Below are positions 33,509 to 42,507 of a DNA stretch of 43,953 nucleotides, piece by piece. The notes under the pieces were generated by a model, which made no database searches, had not been told where the DNA came from, and saw only the letters and a program-made list of their open reading frames with translations. Position 1 is the stretch's first letter; each line of letters opens with the position of its first letter. The position numbers were made by a program, and so were the translations under genes. This DNA is from an uncultured Eubacterium sp. (GTDB taxonomy: Bacteria; Bacillota; Clostridia; Oscillospirales; Acutalibacteraceae): NCBI GenBank assembly GCA_905234495.1, contig CAJOHE010000016.1, positions 1 through 43,953 on the forward strand, in the 5' to 3' direction.

Positions 33509-34585
33509 ATGAGTGATAAGAAAGTTTACATATGTCTTGAAAACGGACAGGTTTTTGAGGGCAGAAGCTTCGGCGCAGAGGGCGATATAACGGGCGAGCT
33601 CGTATTTACTACGGGTATGGGCGGTTATATCGAAACGCTCACCGACCCGAGCTACTACGGTCAGATTGTAATGCAGACCTTCCCCCTCATCGGAAACTAC
33701 GGTTTCATCGACGAGGATATGGAAAGCAGGGGCTCGTTTGTGAGCGCGTACGTTGTGCGCGAATACTGCGAAGAGCCCTCGAATTTCAGATGCTGCAAAA
33801 CGCTTGAAGAGTTTCTGAAAGAGAACAACATCGTAGGCGTTTGGGGCGTTGACACGAGGGAGCTTACAAAGATTATCCGCGAACACGGCGTTATGAACGC
33901 GATGATTACGGACAACCCCGAAAATGCCGACCTTGAAAAGATTAAGGAATACCGCGTTTCTGACGCGGTTAAAAGCGTTTCCATGATGAAGCCGTCGATG
34001 TACCCCGCAGACGAGCACAAATACAACGTTGTGCTCATCGACTACGGCACGAAGGGAAACATCATAAGAGAGCTCAACAAGAGGGGCTGCAACGTTGCAG
34101 TCGTTCCCTACGACACGGGCGCGGAAGATATTCTTTCGCTTGAGCCCGACGGCATTATGCTTTCAAACGGCCCCGGCGACCCGACCGAAAACACAGAGGC
34201 TATCGAAGAGCTTTCAAAGCTCACGGGCAAGGCGCCGATTTTTGCAATCTGCCTCGGTCATCAGCTTCTTGCGCTTTCCCTCGGCGGCGAGACGACGAAG
34301 CTCAAATACGGCCACAGAGGCGTAAACCAGCCTGTTAAAAATTTAGAAACGGGCAGGACTTTCATATCCTCACAGAATCACGGCTACGCGGTAGTGAATG
34401 AAAGCGTTGAGAAAATCGGCGGAAAAATCAGCTACGTCAATGCAAACGACGGAACCTGCGAAGGCGTGGACTATCCCGATTTAAAGGCGTTTTCGGTACA
34501 GTTTCACCCCGAGGCGTGCTCGGGACCGCTTGACACGAAATTCATTTTCGACAGGTTTATTGATATGATGGGAGGTAATGAATAA
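33509..34585 (+). CDS. carA: Carbamoyl-phosphate synthase, small (glutaminase) subunit
   Basis: Releases ammonia from glutamine for CarB. It has 358 residues from the chosen start. The N-terminal CPSase domain begins VYICLENGQVFEGRSFG and includes TGMGGYIETLTDPSYYGQ. The class I glutaminase domain has the nucleophile Cys in FAICLGHQ and the His-Glu pair in QFHPEA. The frame extends 25 codons upstream into repeat-like DNA; the family start and the sequence MSDKKVYICL favour 33509, though its ribosome site (GGAACGTGA) is weak. It overlaps carB by one base. Confidence 0.95.
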   Translation: MSDKKVYICLENGQVFEGRSFGAEGDITGELVFTTGMGGYIETLTDPSYYGQIVMQTFPLIGNYGFIDEDMESRGSFVSAYVVREYCEEPSNFRCCKTLEEFLKENNIVGVWGVDTRELTKIIREHGVMNAMITDNPENADLEKIKEYRVSDAVKSVSMMKPSMYPADEHKYNVVLIDYGTKGNIIRELNKRGCNVAVVPYDTGAEDILSLEPDGIMLSNGPGDPTENTEAIEELSKLTGKAPIFAICLGHQLLALSLGGETTKLKYGHRGVNQPVKNLETGRTFISSQNHGYAVVNESVEKIGGKISYVNANDGTCEGVDYPDLKAFSVQFHPEACSGPLDTKFIFDRFIDMMGGNE

Positions 34586-37500
34586 TGCCTCTTAACAAGG
34601 ATATTAAAAAAGTACTCGTAATAGGTTCGGGACCGATTGTAATCGGTCAGGCAGCGGAATTTGACTACGCGGGCGCTCAGGCTTGCCGCGTGCTCAAGGA
34701 CGAGGGCATCGAGGTTGTTCTCGTAAACTCAAACCCTGCGACGATTATGACCGACAAGGCGCTTGCCGACCACATCTATCTTGAACCCCTCACCGAGGAA
34801 ACGATTAAAAGAATTATTGAAAAAGAAAGACCTGACTCAATCCTCTGCGGACTCGGCGGACAGACAGGTCTTACCATAGGTATGCAGCTTGCAAAGGACG
34901 GCTACCTTGATAAAATGGGCGTAAAGCTTCTCGGCACAAACGCCGAAGCCATCGACAAGGCTGAGGACAGACAGATGTTCCGCGACACGATGGTGAAGCT
35001 CAATCAGCCCGTTGTTCCGAGCGACATCGCGACGACGGTTGACGAGGCTGAGAAGATTGCCGAGGAAATAGGCTACCCCGTTATCATCCGCCCTGCATTC
35101 ACACTCGGCGGCGCGGGCGGCGGCGTTGCAAACGATAAAAGCGAACTTGACGTTATTTCCAAAAACGGACTTATGCTTTCCCCCATCACTCAGGTGCTTG
35201 TTGAAAAGTACATCGCGGGCTGGAAAGAGATTGAGTTTGAGGTTATGCGCGACAGCGTGGGCAACGTTATAGCGGTCTGCTCAATGGAAAACTTCGACCC
35301 CGTCGGCATCCACACAGGCGACAGTATAGTTATCGCGCCCGCGGTTACGCTTGCGGACAAGGAGCTTCAGATGCTTCGTTCGGCTTCGCTTGACATCATC
35401 ACGGAGCTCGGCATTGAGGGCGGCTGCAACTGTCAGTTTGCGCTCAATCCCGAGAGCTTTGAGTATTCGGTTATTGAGGTAAACCCGAGGGTTTCGCGCT
35501 CGTCGGCTCTTGCATCCAAGGCGACGGGTTATCCGATTGCGAAGGTTACCACAAAGATTGCGCTCGGCTACACGCTCGACGAAATCACCAACGACATCAC
35601 GGGAAAGACCTGCGCCTGCTTTGAGCCCGCGCTCGACTACGTTGTTGTCAAGCTTCCGAAATGGCCGTTTGACAAGTTTGTAAACGCGTCAAGAAAGCTC
35701 GGCACCCAGATGAAGGCGACGGGCGAGGTTATGAGCATCGCGCCGAGCTTTGAGATGGCTATAATGAAGGCTGTCCGCGGCGCTGAAATCGGGCTCGACA
35801 CCTTAAACAACAAGGCGCTTCGCCACACGGATATAGTTGAAAAGCTCTACGAGCAGGACGACCTGAGACTCTTTACTGTTTTCAAGGCGCTAAAGCTCGG
35901 CATCAGCGTTAAGGAAATTCACCGAATCACAATGATTGACGAGTGGTTCCTCTCAAAGCTCAAAAATCTTGCCGACTATGAAAATGCGATTTTCGGCAAG
36001 AAGCTCACCGAGGAAGACTACCTCAAGGGCAAGAAGCTTGGCTACACAGACAAGGCGCTTGAGGGAATTTCGAGCTATTCCCTGCCCTCTCACCGCGACT
36101 GCGTTTACAAGATGGTAGACACCTGCGGCGCAGAGTTCAAGGCAGAGACTCCGTATTTCTATTCGACGTACGACGAGCACTGCGAGGCAAGGGAGCTTGA
36201 GCCGAGCGGCAAAAAGAAAATCATCGTTTTGGGCTCCGGTCCCATCCGTATCGGTCAGGGCATTGAGTTTGACTATTCCTGCGTTCACTGCGTATGGACG
36301 CTCAAGGAACTCGGCTACGAGGTTATCATTATAAACAACAACCCCGAGACCGTTTCGACCGACTTTGACACGGGCGACAGACTCTACTTTGAGCCACTGT
36401 GCGAAGAGGACGTAATGAACATCATCAGGGCTGAAAACCCCGTCGGCGTTGTTGTTGCGTTCGGCGGTCAGACCGCTATCAAGCTTACGAAATTTCTTGA
36501 TGAAAGCGGCATAAAAATACTCGGCACGAGCGCCGAATCAATCGACGTTGCCGAGGACAGAGAGCGCTTTGACGCGCTGCTTGAAAAGTTTAACATATTC
36601 AGACCCAAGGGCGAGAGCGTTATGACTCTTGACGGCGCTCTTTCGGCGGCTTCAAGGCTCGGTTATCCCGTGCTTCTCCGTCCGTCCTACGTTATCGGCG
36701 GTCAGAATATGACGATTGCTTACACCGACGACGACGTGAAGCAGTATATGGAAATCATACTCTCGCAGGGCATTGAAAACCCCGTTCTCGTCGACAAGTA
36801 TATGATGGGCTGCGAGCTTGAGGTTGACTGTATTTCCGACGGCGAGAAGGTTCTCATCCCCGGAATTATGGAACATATCGAGCGCGCGGGCGTTCACTCG
36901 GGCGATTCAATCGCGGTATATCCACCTTACAATCTCAACGATATGATGCTTGAGAAGGTGTGCGACATTTCGCAGAAGCTTGCGCTTTCGCTCGGCACGA
37001 AGGGACTTGTGAACATCCAGTATCTCATCTATCAGAACGAGCTCTACGTAATCGAGGTAAACCCGAGGGCGTCGCGCACAATCCCCTACATCAGCAAGGT
37101 TACGGGAGTTCCGATGGTTGAGCTTGCCACAAAGATTATGGTCGGTTCCACCCTCGACGAGCTCGGCTTCGGCACGGGGCTTTACAGAACGCCGCCCTAC
37201 TACGCGGTCAAGGTTCCCGTTTTCAGCTTTGAAAAGCTCAACGACGTAAACTCAAAGCTGGGCCCCGAAATGAAATCGACGGGCGAGGTGCTCGGCGTGG
37301 GCAAAAACCTCAACGAGGCGCTTTTCAAGGGACTATCGTCCGCAGGCTTCAAGACCGATTTCCACCTTCGCGAACAGCACGGCGTGTTCATCACGGTTAC
37401 GAAGCAGGACAGGTTTGAGATAGTAAATCTTGCCAAGAAGCTCGACGATATGGGAACCCACATCTGGGCAACCCCGGAAACCGCAAAGGCCATCGAGAGC

Positions 37501-38616
37501 CTCGGCATCGAGGTTTCCGTTGTAAACAAGCTTCGCGAGGACAATTCGATTATGGAACTTGTTGAATCGGGCAAGCTCGACTACATCGTCTACACCGGCA
37601 AAAGCGACAAGCAGTCGATTGCCGACTATATCAGGCTTCACAACAGGGCAAATCAGCTCGGCATCGCGACAATCACTTCGCTTGACACGGCAAACGCGCT
37701 TGCGGACATCATCGCTTCGCGCTACAACGAGTCAAACACCGAGCTTGTTGACATCAACAATATGAGGGAAAGCAAGGGAATTCTCAAGTTTTCCAAGATG
37801 CAGGGCACGGGCGACGACTACATTTTCTTCAACAACCAGTGCGGCATCATCACCTGCCCCGAAAGCTTTGCGCTTGAATTTACCGACAGGCACAGGGGCA
37901 TCGGCGGCGACGGTATCGTTCTGATTGAGGAAAGCGAGATAGCGGACGCAAAGATGAGAATATTCAACATCGACGGCTCGGAAGGAAAAATGGCGGGCAA
38001 TTCAATCAGAAGCGTCGGCAAATTCCTCTACGATAACGACATCGTGAAGAAAACCGAGATGACGATTGAAACCGCGTCAGGCGTGAGGTCGCTTTCACTC
38101 TTTACGCGAAACGGCAAGGTTAGTTCCGTCACGGTTGATATGGGCAAGGCGGTGCTCACACCGAGCCTGATTCCCGTTGACGTTGAGGGCGACAAGGTCA
38201 TCAACCGCAGGGTTAAGACAAACGGCGTTAAGTACAACATAAGCTGCTGCGCCATAGGCAATCCGCACTGCGTAATCTTTGTTGACAACACCGACAAGGT
38301 TGACGTTGCGGACATCGGCCCGAGGTTTGAGACTTCGCGTATTTTCCCCGAGAGGGTGAACACGGAATTCGTCAGAGTTGTAAACAGCAACACGCTCAAA
38401 ATGCGCGTGTGGGAACGCGGAAACGGCGAGACGATGGCTTGCGGCACGGGCGCGTGCGCAGCGGTTATCTGTGCGGTTGAAAACGGCTACTGCAACAAGG
38501 GCGAGAACATTACGGTCAAACTCAAAGGCGGCGACCTCATCGTAAATTACACCGATGAGAGAGTGCTTCTCACGGGCGACTGCAATCTCGTCTACAAAGG
38601 CGAAATTGAATATTAA
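34585..38616 (+). CDS. carB: CarB-DapF fusion: carbamoyl-phosphate synthase large subunit with C-terminal diaminopimelate epimerase-like domain
   Basis: A single uninterrupted frame of 1343 residues; CarB alone is usually 1060-1075. Residues 1 to about 1055 are a complete CarB: first synthetase half (VLVIGSGPIVIGQAAEFDY), second half from about 548 (IIVLGSGPIRIGQGIEFDY), both with ATP-grasp lobes, and an MGS-like allosteric domain (GVFITVTKQDRFEIV to ANALADIIASRY). After a linker of about 10 residues, residues 1066-1343 match full-length DapF: LKFSKMQGTGDDYIFFNN, GIGGDGIVLIE, GNPHCVIFVDN, PERVNTEF and GETMACGTGACAA. The position of the first catalytic Cys (Cys73 of Haemophilus DapF) is Ala1137, and the nearby RC is RS (Ser1143); the second catalytic Cys is kept (Cys1286). 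GGAGG before the ATG lies in the carA end. CarB function is firm; epimerase activity is doubtful. Confidence 0.95.
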   Translation: MPLNKDIKKVLVIGSGPIVIGQAAEFDYAGAQACRVLKDEGIEVVLVNSNPATIMTDKALADHIYLEPLTEETIKRIIEKERPDSILCGLGGQTGLTIGMQLAKDGYLDKMGVKLLGTNAEAIDKAEDRQMFRDTMVKLNQPVVPSDIATTVDEAEKIAEEIGYPVIIRPAFTLGGAGGGVANDKSELDVISKNGLMLSPITQVLVEKYIAGWKEIEFEVMRDSVGNVIAVCSMENFDPVGIHTGDSIVIAPAVTLADKELQMLRSASLDIITELGIEGGCNCQFALNPESFEYSVIEVNPRVSRSSALASKATGYPIAKVTTKIALGYTLDEITNDITGKTCACFEPALDYVVVKLPKWPFDKFVNASRKLGTQMKATGEVMSIAPSFEMAIMKAVRGAEIGLDTLNNKALRHTDIVEKLYEQDDLRLFTVFKALKLGISVKEIHRITMIDEWFLSKLKNLADYENAIFGKKLTEEDYLKGKKLGYTDKALEGISSYSLPSHRDCVYKMVDTCGAEFKAETPYFYSTYDEHCEARELEPSGKKKIIVLGSGPIRIGQGIEFDYSCVHCVWTLKELGYEVIIINNNPETVSTDFDTGDRLYFEPLCEEDVMNIIRAENPVGVVVAFGGQTAIKLTKFLDESGIKILGTSAESIDVAEDRERFDALLEKFNIFRPKGESVMTLDGALSAASRLGYPVLLRPSYVIGGQNMTIAYTDDDVKQYMEIILSQGIENPVLVDKYMMGCELEVDCISDGEKVLIPGIMEHIERAGVHSGDSIAVYPPYNLNDMMLEKVCDISQKLALSLGTKGLVNIQYLIYQNELYVIEVNPRASRTIPYISKVTGVPMVELATKIMVGSTLDELGFGTGLYRTPPYYAVKVPVFSFEKLNDVNSKLGPEMKSTGEVLGVGKNLNEALFKGLSSAGFKTDFHLREQHGVFITVTKQDRFEIVNLAKKLDDMGTHIWATPETAKAIESLGIEVSVVNKLREDNSIMELVESGKLDYIVYTGKSDKQSIADYIRLHNRANQLGIATITSLDTANALADIIASRYNESNTELVDINNMRESKGILKFSKMQGTGDDYIFFNNQCGIITCPESFALEFTDRHRGIGGDGIVLIEESEIADAKMRIFNIDGSEGKMAGNSIRSVGKFLYDNDIVKKTEMTIETASGVRSLSLFTRNGKVSSVTVDMGKAVLTPSLIPVDVEGDKVINRRVKTNGVKYNISCCAIGNPHCVIFVDNTDKVDVADIGPRFETSRIFPERVNTEFVRVVNSNTLKMRVWERGNGETMACGTGACAAVICAVENGYCNKGENITVKLKGGDLIVNYTDERVLLTGDCNLVYKGEIEY

Positions 38617-38625
38617 TTCAAAAAG

Positions 38626-38657
38626 AAAAGCGACGGTCGATGACCGTCGCTTTTTAT
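38626..38657. terminator. Terminator after the carB-dapF gene
   Basis: GCGACGGTC (38630-38638) and GACCGTCGC (38642-38650) pair perfectly around GAT, with A-run before and TTTTTATTT after. It probably ends both the arginine operon and the convergent lipoprotein gene (stop at 38671). Confidence 0.9.
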
Positions 38658-38670
38658 TTATTTGCTTTTC

Positions 38671-40587
38671 TTAATCTGTAATTGTTACGATGTCGGACCT
38701 GAACTGGCCGTTGAGGGTTACGCAGTTTGAAACCTTGCTCTGGTTGAATACCTGACAGAACTCAAAGCCAACCTGTCCGTCCTGAACCTCGTTGAGAAGG
38801 ATTGAGCCGTCCGCAAGTGCTGCATAAACCGTATCGAATTTATCCTGAATTTCTTTTTCCTTTGCAGCCTCTTCCTTCTGCTCGTCGGTAGCCTTGTCGC
38901 CCGCCTCGGTGTTGCCTGCAACGAAGGTTGCCCAGAAAGCGCCGGTTGAGCAGTCAGCCTTTACGATTGAGCCGCCCTTGAACTCCGTGAGGCAATCCTT
39001 TACAGCCTCGCCGTAGTCGGAAACGACTGTGGAATAAGCGTCCTTCGTCTTCTCGCCTGCTGCGATAATATTGAGGTCGTAGTCGTAATTCCACTTTGCA
39101 TTGAAGGCTGAATCAACGTTACTGTTGCCGCCCGTGAATACCGTTGTGATGCCCTTGTTATACATATTCTCAACGATTGAAGCGCAGCGGTCAACCATCT
39201 CGAAGGTGGTGTTTGCGTGGAACTCGTTTTCCATAGCAACGTTTGCGCTGTAGCCGTAGGTGTCAACCGTTTCCCAATGTGAGAACTTATAGCCGTCCTG
39301 CGGAACTGCCGCGCTGATTTTAACCTCTTCGCCGGTACTGTAAGCTCCGTTTCCGAGGGATTCGCCTTCGCCGCCGTCACCTGTTGCAACGTCGATATAG
39401 AAGGTGGGATACTCGCTGATTGTATATACGGGGGTGAGCGTGATTTCAGCAGTTACGCCCTTAACCATTGTGCCCTTTTCGTCGGGGGTTTCAACTGCGT
39501 CTGCAGCGGTTGATTCCCAGTGGTCAAATACCATTCCCATAGGTGCGGGCGGTGCCTCAACCCAGCACTCGCCGTTTTCGGATACGCTCTGAGCGGAATA
39601 CTCTGTCACGCCGTCAACGTCGAGAACTCTTACGGGATAGTATGTATAATCAATATCCTTATATACTGCGGTGATTGTGCAGTCAGCCTTTTCGATGATG
39701 AGATTCATCTCGGGCTTATCCTTTGAGGAAACGTTTATCTTTTTGTCCTTAACGCCGTCGGTATTGCTTACAACGTCCCAGTGGTCAAATTCCTGACCCA
39801 CGGGTGCGGGGTCTGCAACTATTGCAACGTTTGCGCCCTCGGCATATGTGCCCGAGCCCGTTCCGTTTTCAACAACAACCTTGCAGTCGTTTTCGCCCGC
39901 CTCTTCATAGCAGGCCCTTACGGTAAAGGAATAGTCGTAATCAAGGAAGGGTGAATCGTACTCAGCCCAGTCGATTGTTACGGGAACGCCGAGCTCGTCT
40001 GCCGCAAACTGAGCGCCCTGAACGAAGCCTGCGCCGTATGCGGATGAGTTCTTGCTGTTGTACTCGCCGAAATAGCCGAGCTCTCTCTCTCCTCTGATTA
40101 CCGCAAGATAACCTGCAAGGAAGCCCGCCTGGTCGGTGATGAACTTAACGCTCATAACGTTGGGTACGGTGTGCATAATATCCTCGCCCTCGGCATGGGG
40201 ATATGCGTCGAGCAGAATGAAGTTTACGTCACCGTAGAGCTGCGCAGTCTCATATGCCGACACCGCAAAGCTTTCGCCCGGAAGAACGATGTATTCAGCC
40301 CCGTTATTAACCGCAAGCTCGATATACTTTGCAATCGTTTCAACCGAGAGGTTTCCGTCCTCGTCAAGCGACGGCTGATAGTAACTGTAGGACATATTGT
40401 TCTCGTCGCCGTAGGCGGTCACGCCTTCCCATGCGCTCTGATTATATCCGTCGTCCTTAACGGTTCTGCCGTCCGTGATGAGAACTATCTGAGCAGCTGC
40501 CGCGTCTTTTTTGGCGCAGCCTGCAACGGAAAATACACAGCCGATTATAATAGCTATACATGCAATAACTGAAATTATCTTTTTCAT
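38671..40587 (-). CDS. BMP/PnrA-like substrate-binding lipoprotein with three inserted InlB-like repeats
   Basis: A 638-residue lipoprotein. The signal peptide has a lipobox VAGC with the lipid-bearing Cys24. The BMP (PnrA/Med, nucleoside-binding) fold starts at about 33 (IVLITDGRTVKDDGYNQSA, GAEYIVLPG, FITDQAGFLAGYLAV, GAGFVQGAQFAADELG). From about 213 to 465 the fold is interrupted by three modules with the hallmark F-x-H-W (FDHW 267, FDHW 354, FSHW 435), like divergent InlB B-repeats. The BMP part resumes at about 466 (RCASIVENMYNKGITTVFTG, LNIIAAGEKTKD, GGSIVKADCSTGAFW). A Glu/Lys-rich segment follows at 560-585. It is divergent from a nucleoside-salvage operon, which favours a purine nucleoside ligand, but no ABC permease genes are nearby. 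Confidence 0.82.
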   Translation of the reverse strand: MKKIISVIACIAIIIGCVFSVAGCAKKDAAAAQIVLITDGRTVKDDGYNQSAWEGVTAYGDENNMSYSYYQPSLDEDGNLSVETIAKYIELAVNNGAEYIVLPGESFAVSAYETAQLYGDVNFILLDAYPHAEGEDIMHTVPNVMSVKFITDQAGFLAGYLAVIRGERELGYFGEYNSKNSSAYGAGFVQGAQFAADELGVPVTIDWAEYDSPFLDYDYSFTVRACYEEAGENDCKVVVENGTGSGTYAEGANVAIVADPAPVGQEFDHWDVVSNTDGVKDKKINVSSKDKPEMNLIIEKADCTITAVYKDIDYTYYPVRVLDVDGVTEYSAQSVSENGECWVEAPPAPMGMVFDHWESTAADAVETPDEKGTMVKGVTAEITLTPVYTISEYPTFYIDVATGDGGEGESLGNGAYSTGEEVKISAAVPQDGYKFSHWETVDTYGYSANVAMENEFHANTTFEMVDRCASIVENMYNKGITTVFTGGNSNVDSAFNAKWNYDYDLNIIAAGEKTKDAYSTVVSDYGEAVKDCLTEFKGGSIVKADCSTGAFWATFVAGNTEAGDKATDEQKEEAAKEKEIQDKFDTVYAALADGSILLNEVQDGQVGFEFCQVFNQSKVSNCVTLNGQFRSDIVTITD

Positions 40588-40619
40588 GCTATTCCCCCAA
40601 AAAGAGCATTCGCCCTTTA

Positions 40620-40648
40620 AATATAATATTACTTATATATGATAGCAA
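40620..40648 (-). promoter_or_regulatory. Possible promoter of the lipoprotein gene
   Basis: The minus strand has TTGCTA (40643-40648), 17 bp, TATATT (40620-40625). The region is A/T-rich, so other choices exist. A small hairpin (AAAGGGC/GCTCTTT) and GGGGG follow before the ATG at 40587. Confidence 0.45.
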
Positions 40649-40677
40649 AAAATAAAGAATATTGCAATAGCTTTTTG

Positions 40678-40706
40678 TTGATTAAAGGCACAAAACATAT
40701 TATAAT
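40678..40706 (+). promoter_or_regulatory. Promoter of the nucleoside-salvage operon
   Basis: TTGATT (40678-40683), 17 bp, TATAAT (40701-40706), 18 bp before the first ATG. It is divergent from the lipoprotein gene. Confidence 0.75.
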
Positions 40707-40724
40707 AGAAACGAGGTGAAGGAA

Positions 40725-41528
40725 ATGCTCGAGCAACAGTTTGAATATATAAGAAGCATCACGGATTTTTCCCCCGAAATACTGATAATTCTCGGCAGCG
40801 GTCTCGGCGACATCTGCGACGGTATTGAGGACAGGATTGAAATAGAATACGGCGACATACCGTCCCTTCCCGTTTCAACTGCACCCAAGCACGAAGGAAA
40901 GTTTATCTTCGGTACGCTTTCGGGAAGGCGCGTTGCAATTATGCAGGGGCGCGTTCACCTCTACGAGGGCTACACGCCGCAGGAAGCGGTAAATCACATC
41001 AGGCTCATCCGCCTTCTCGGTGCGAAATATCTGGTTATCACAAACGCCGCGGGCGGTATAAACATAGGCTTCAGGCCCGGCGACCTTATGATGATTGACG
41101 ACCACATTTCACTTTTCGTTCCTTCCCCTCTCGTCGGTAAAAACGACGACAAGCTCGGCACACGCTTTCCCGATATGAGCGAGGTGTATTCCAAGAGGCT
41201 TCGCAAAATAATCTCGGACTGTGCAGATGATATAGGCGTGAAGCTTCAGAACGGCGTTTACGTTCAGCTCACGGGCCCCGCGTTTGAGACGCCTGCGGAA
41301 ATCAGAGCGCTCGCTTCCCTCGGTGCGGACGCCGTAGGTATGAGCAGCGTTATTGAAGCGGAAGCCGCAAAGCACTGCGGCTATGAGGTCTGCGGTATAA
41401 GTCTTATCTCAAACCTTGCCTGCGGCATCAGCAAGACGCCGATAACCGCCGAAGAGGTTCACGAGGCGGGCGAAAAGATTACGCCGGTATTATCCCGACT
41501 GATAATTAATTCGATAGGAAAATTTTAG
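40725..41528 (+). CDS. Purine nucleoside phosphorylase (trimeric type)
   Basis: Phosphorolyses purine nucleosides to the base and (methylthio)ribose 1-phosphate. It has 267 residues. Marks of the trimeric PNP/MTAP family are [39 protein letters not shown] and [20 protein letters not shown]. Base-specificity residues are of the 6-oxopurine kind: Glu in FETPAE and Asn in [11 protein letters not shown] phosphorylases have Ser/Thr and Asp there. So inosine, guanosine or methylthioinosine fits better than MTA. A GTG at 40716 is in frame, but it is part of the GAGGTGA ribosome site; the ATG at 40725 was chosen. It is followed by mtnA after 1 bp. Confidence 0.9.
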   Translation: MLEQQFEYIRSITDFSPEILIILGSGLGDICDGIEDRIEIEYGDIPSLPVSTAPKHEGKFIFGTLSGRRVAIMQGRVHLYEGYTPQEAVNHIRLIRLLGAKYLVITNAAGGINIGFRPGDLMMIDDHISLFVPSPLVGKNDDKLGTRFPDMSEVYSKRLRKIISDCADDIGVKLQNGVYVQLTGPAFETPAEIRALASLGADAVGMSSVIEAEAAKHCGYEVCGISLISNLACGISKTPITAEEVHEAGEKITPVLSRLIINSIGKF

Positions 41529-41529
41529 T

Positions 41530-42507
41530 ATGCAGAATATTGAATACAGGGACGGCGGACTTTTTATCCTCGACCAGACGCTTTTGCCGAATGAGGAAAA
41601 GCTCATAGAGATAAAAAGCGCCGAGGAAGCCTTTGACGCGATAAAGCGCCTTGCCGTAAGGGGCGCGCCCGCGATAGGAATTTTTGCGGGATACGCGATG
41701 GCTCTTTTCTCGAAGGACAAGGACATATACCCCCTGCGCGATTACCTCAACTCGGCGCGACCGACCGCGGTTAATCTGATGTGGGCGACGAACAGAATAG
41801 TTGAGGCTTATGAAAGCGGAAAAAGCCTCATTGACGAGGCTGTTGCAATTCATAACGAGGACATTGAAATGTGCCGCAGAATAAGCGAATACGGGCTCTC
41901 GCTACTGAGCGACGGCGACGGTATTCTCACCCACTGCAACGCGGGCGAGCTTGCAACAAGCAGATACGGCACGGGGCTCGGTCCGATACTTCTCGGCAAG
42001 GAAAAGGGCTATAATTTCACGGTTTATTCCGACGAGACGAGACCCCTTCTTCAGGGTGCGAGGCTGACCTCGTACGAGCTTGAAAAGGCGGGCGTTGACG
42101 TCACGCTGATATGCGACAGTATGGCGGGGCTCGTTATGAAGCAGGGCAAGATAAACGCAGTCCTCGTCGGCTGCGACAGGGTTGCCGCAAACGGCGACAC
42201 CGCAAATAAAATCGGCACGTCATCCCTTGCCGTTCTTGCAAAATACTACGGCGTTCCGTTCTACGTTCTCGGTCCGTACTCGACGGTTGATTTCAGCTGC
42301 AAAACGGGCGACGACATAGTGATTGAAGAGAGGGACGGCGAAGAAATAAAAGAGCTTTATTTTGAAAAGCCGACGGCGCTCAGAGAAACAAAGTGCTACA
42401 ATCCCGCGTTTGACGTGACGGACAATTCGCTGATTACCGCGATTATCACCGACAAGGGAATTGCACGGGCGCCGTATGAGAAAAGTCTGAAGGAGGTTTT
42501 GAAATGA
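41530..42507 (+). CDS. mtnA: S-methyl-5-thioribose-1-phosphate isomerase
   Basis: Isomerises methylthioribose 1-phosphate to methylthioribulose 1-phosphate in the methylthioadenosine salvage route. It has 325 residues. Marks are [12 protein letters not shown], the Cys of [35 protein letters not shown] and the Asp of [18 protein letters not shown]. It is related to eIF2B-alpha, but the CNAG and GCDR residues are those of the isomerase. Its end overlaps the next gene by 4 bp (ATGA). Confidence 0.95.
   Translation: MQNIEYRDGGLFILDQTLLPNEEKLIEIKSAEEAFDAIKRLAVRGAPAIGIFAGYAMALFSKDKDIYPLRDYLNSARPTAVNLMWATNRIVEAYESGKSLIDEAVAIHNEDIEMCRRISEYGLSLLSDGDGILTHCNAGELATSRYGTGLGPILLGKEKGYNFTVYSDETRPLLQGARLTSYELEKAGVDVTLICDSMAGLVMKQGKINAVLVGCDRVAANGDTANKIGTSSLAVLAKYYGVPFYVLGPYSTVDFSCKTGDDIVIEERDGEEIKELYFEKPTALRETKCYNPAFDVTDNSLITAIITDKGIARAPYEKSLKEVLK

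Noticed and set aside
37762..38616. A separate dapF gene starting at an internal ATG (37762)
   Set aside because: No ribosome site precedes this ATG, the reading frame is continuous with carB, and there is no stop or promoter at the junction. It is treated as a fused domain.
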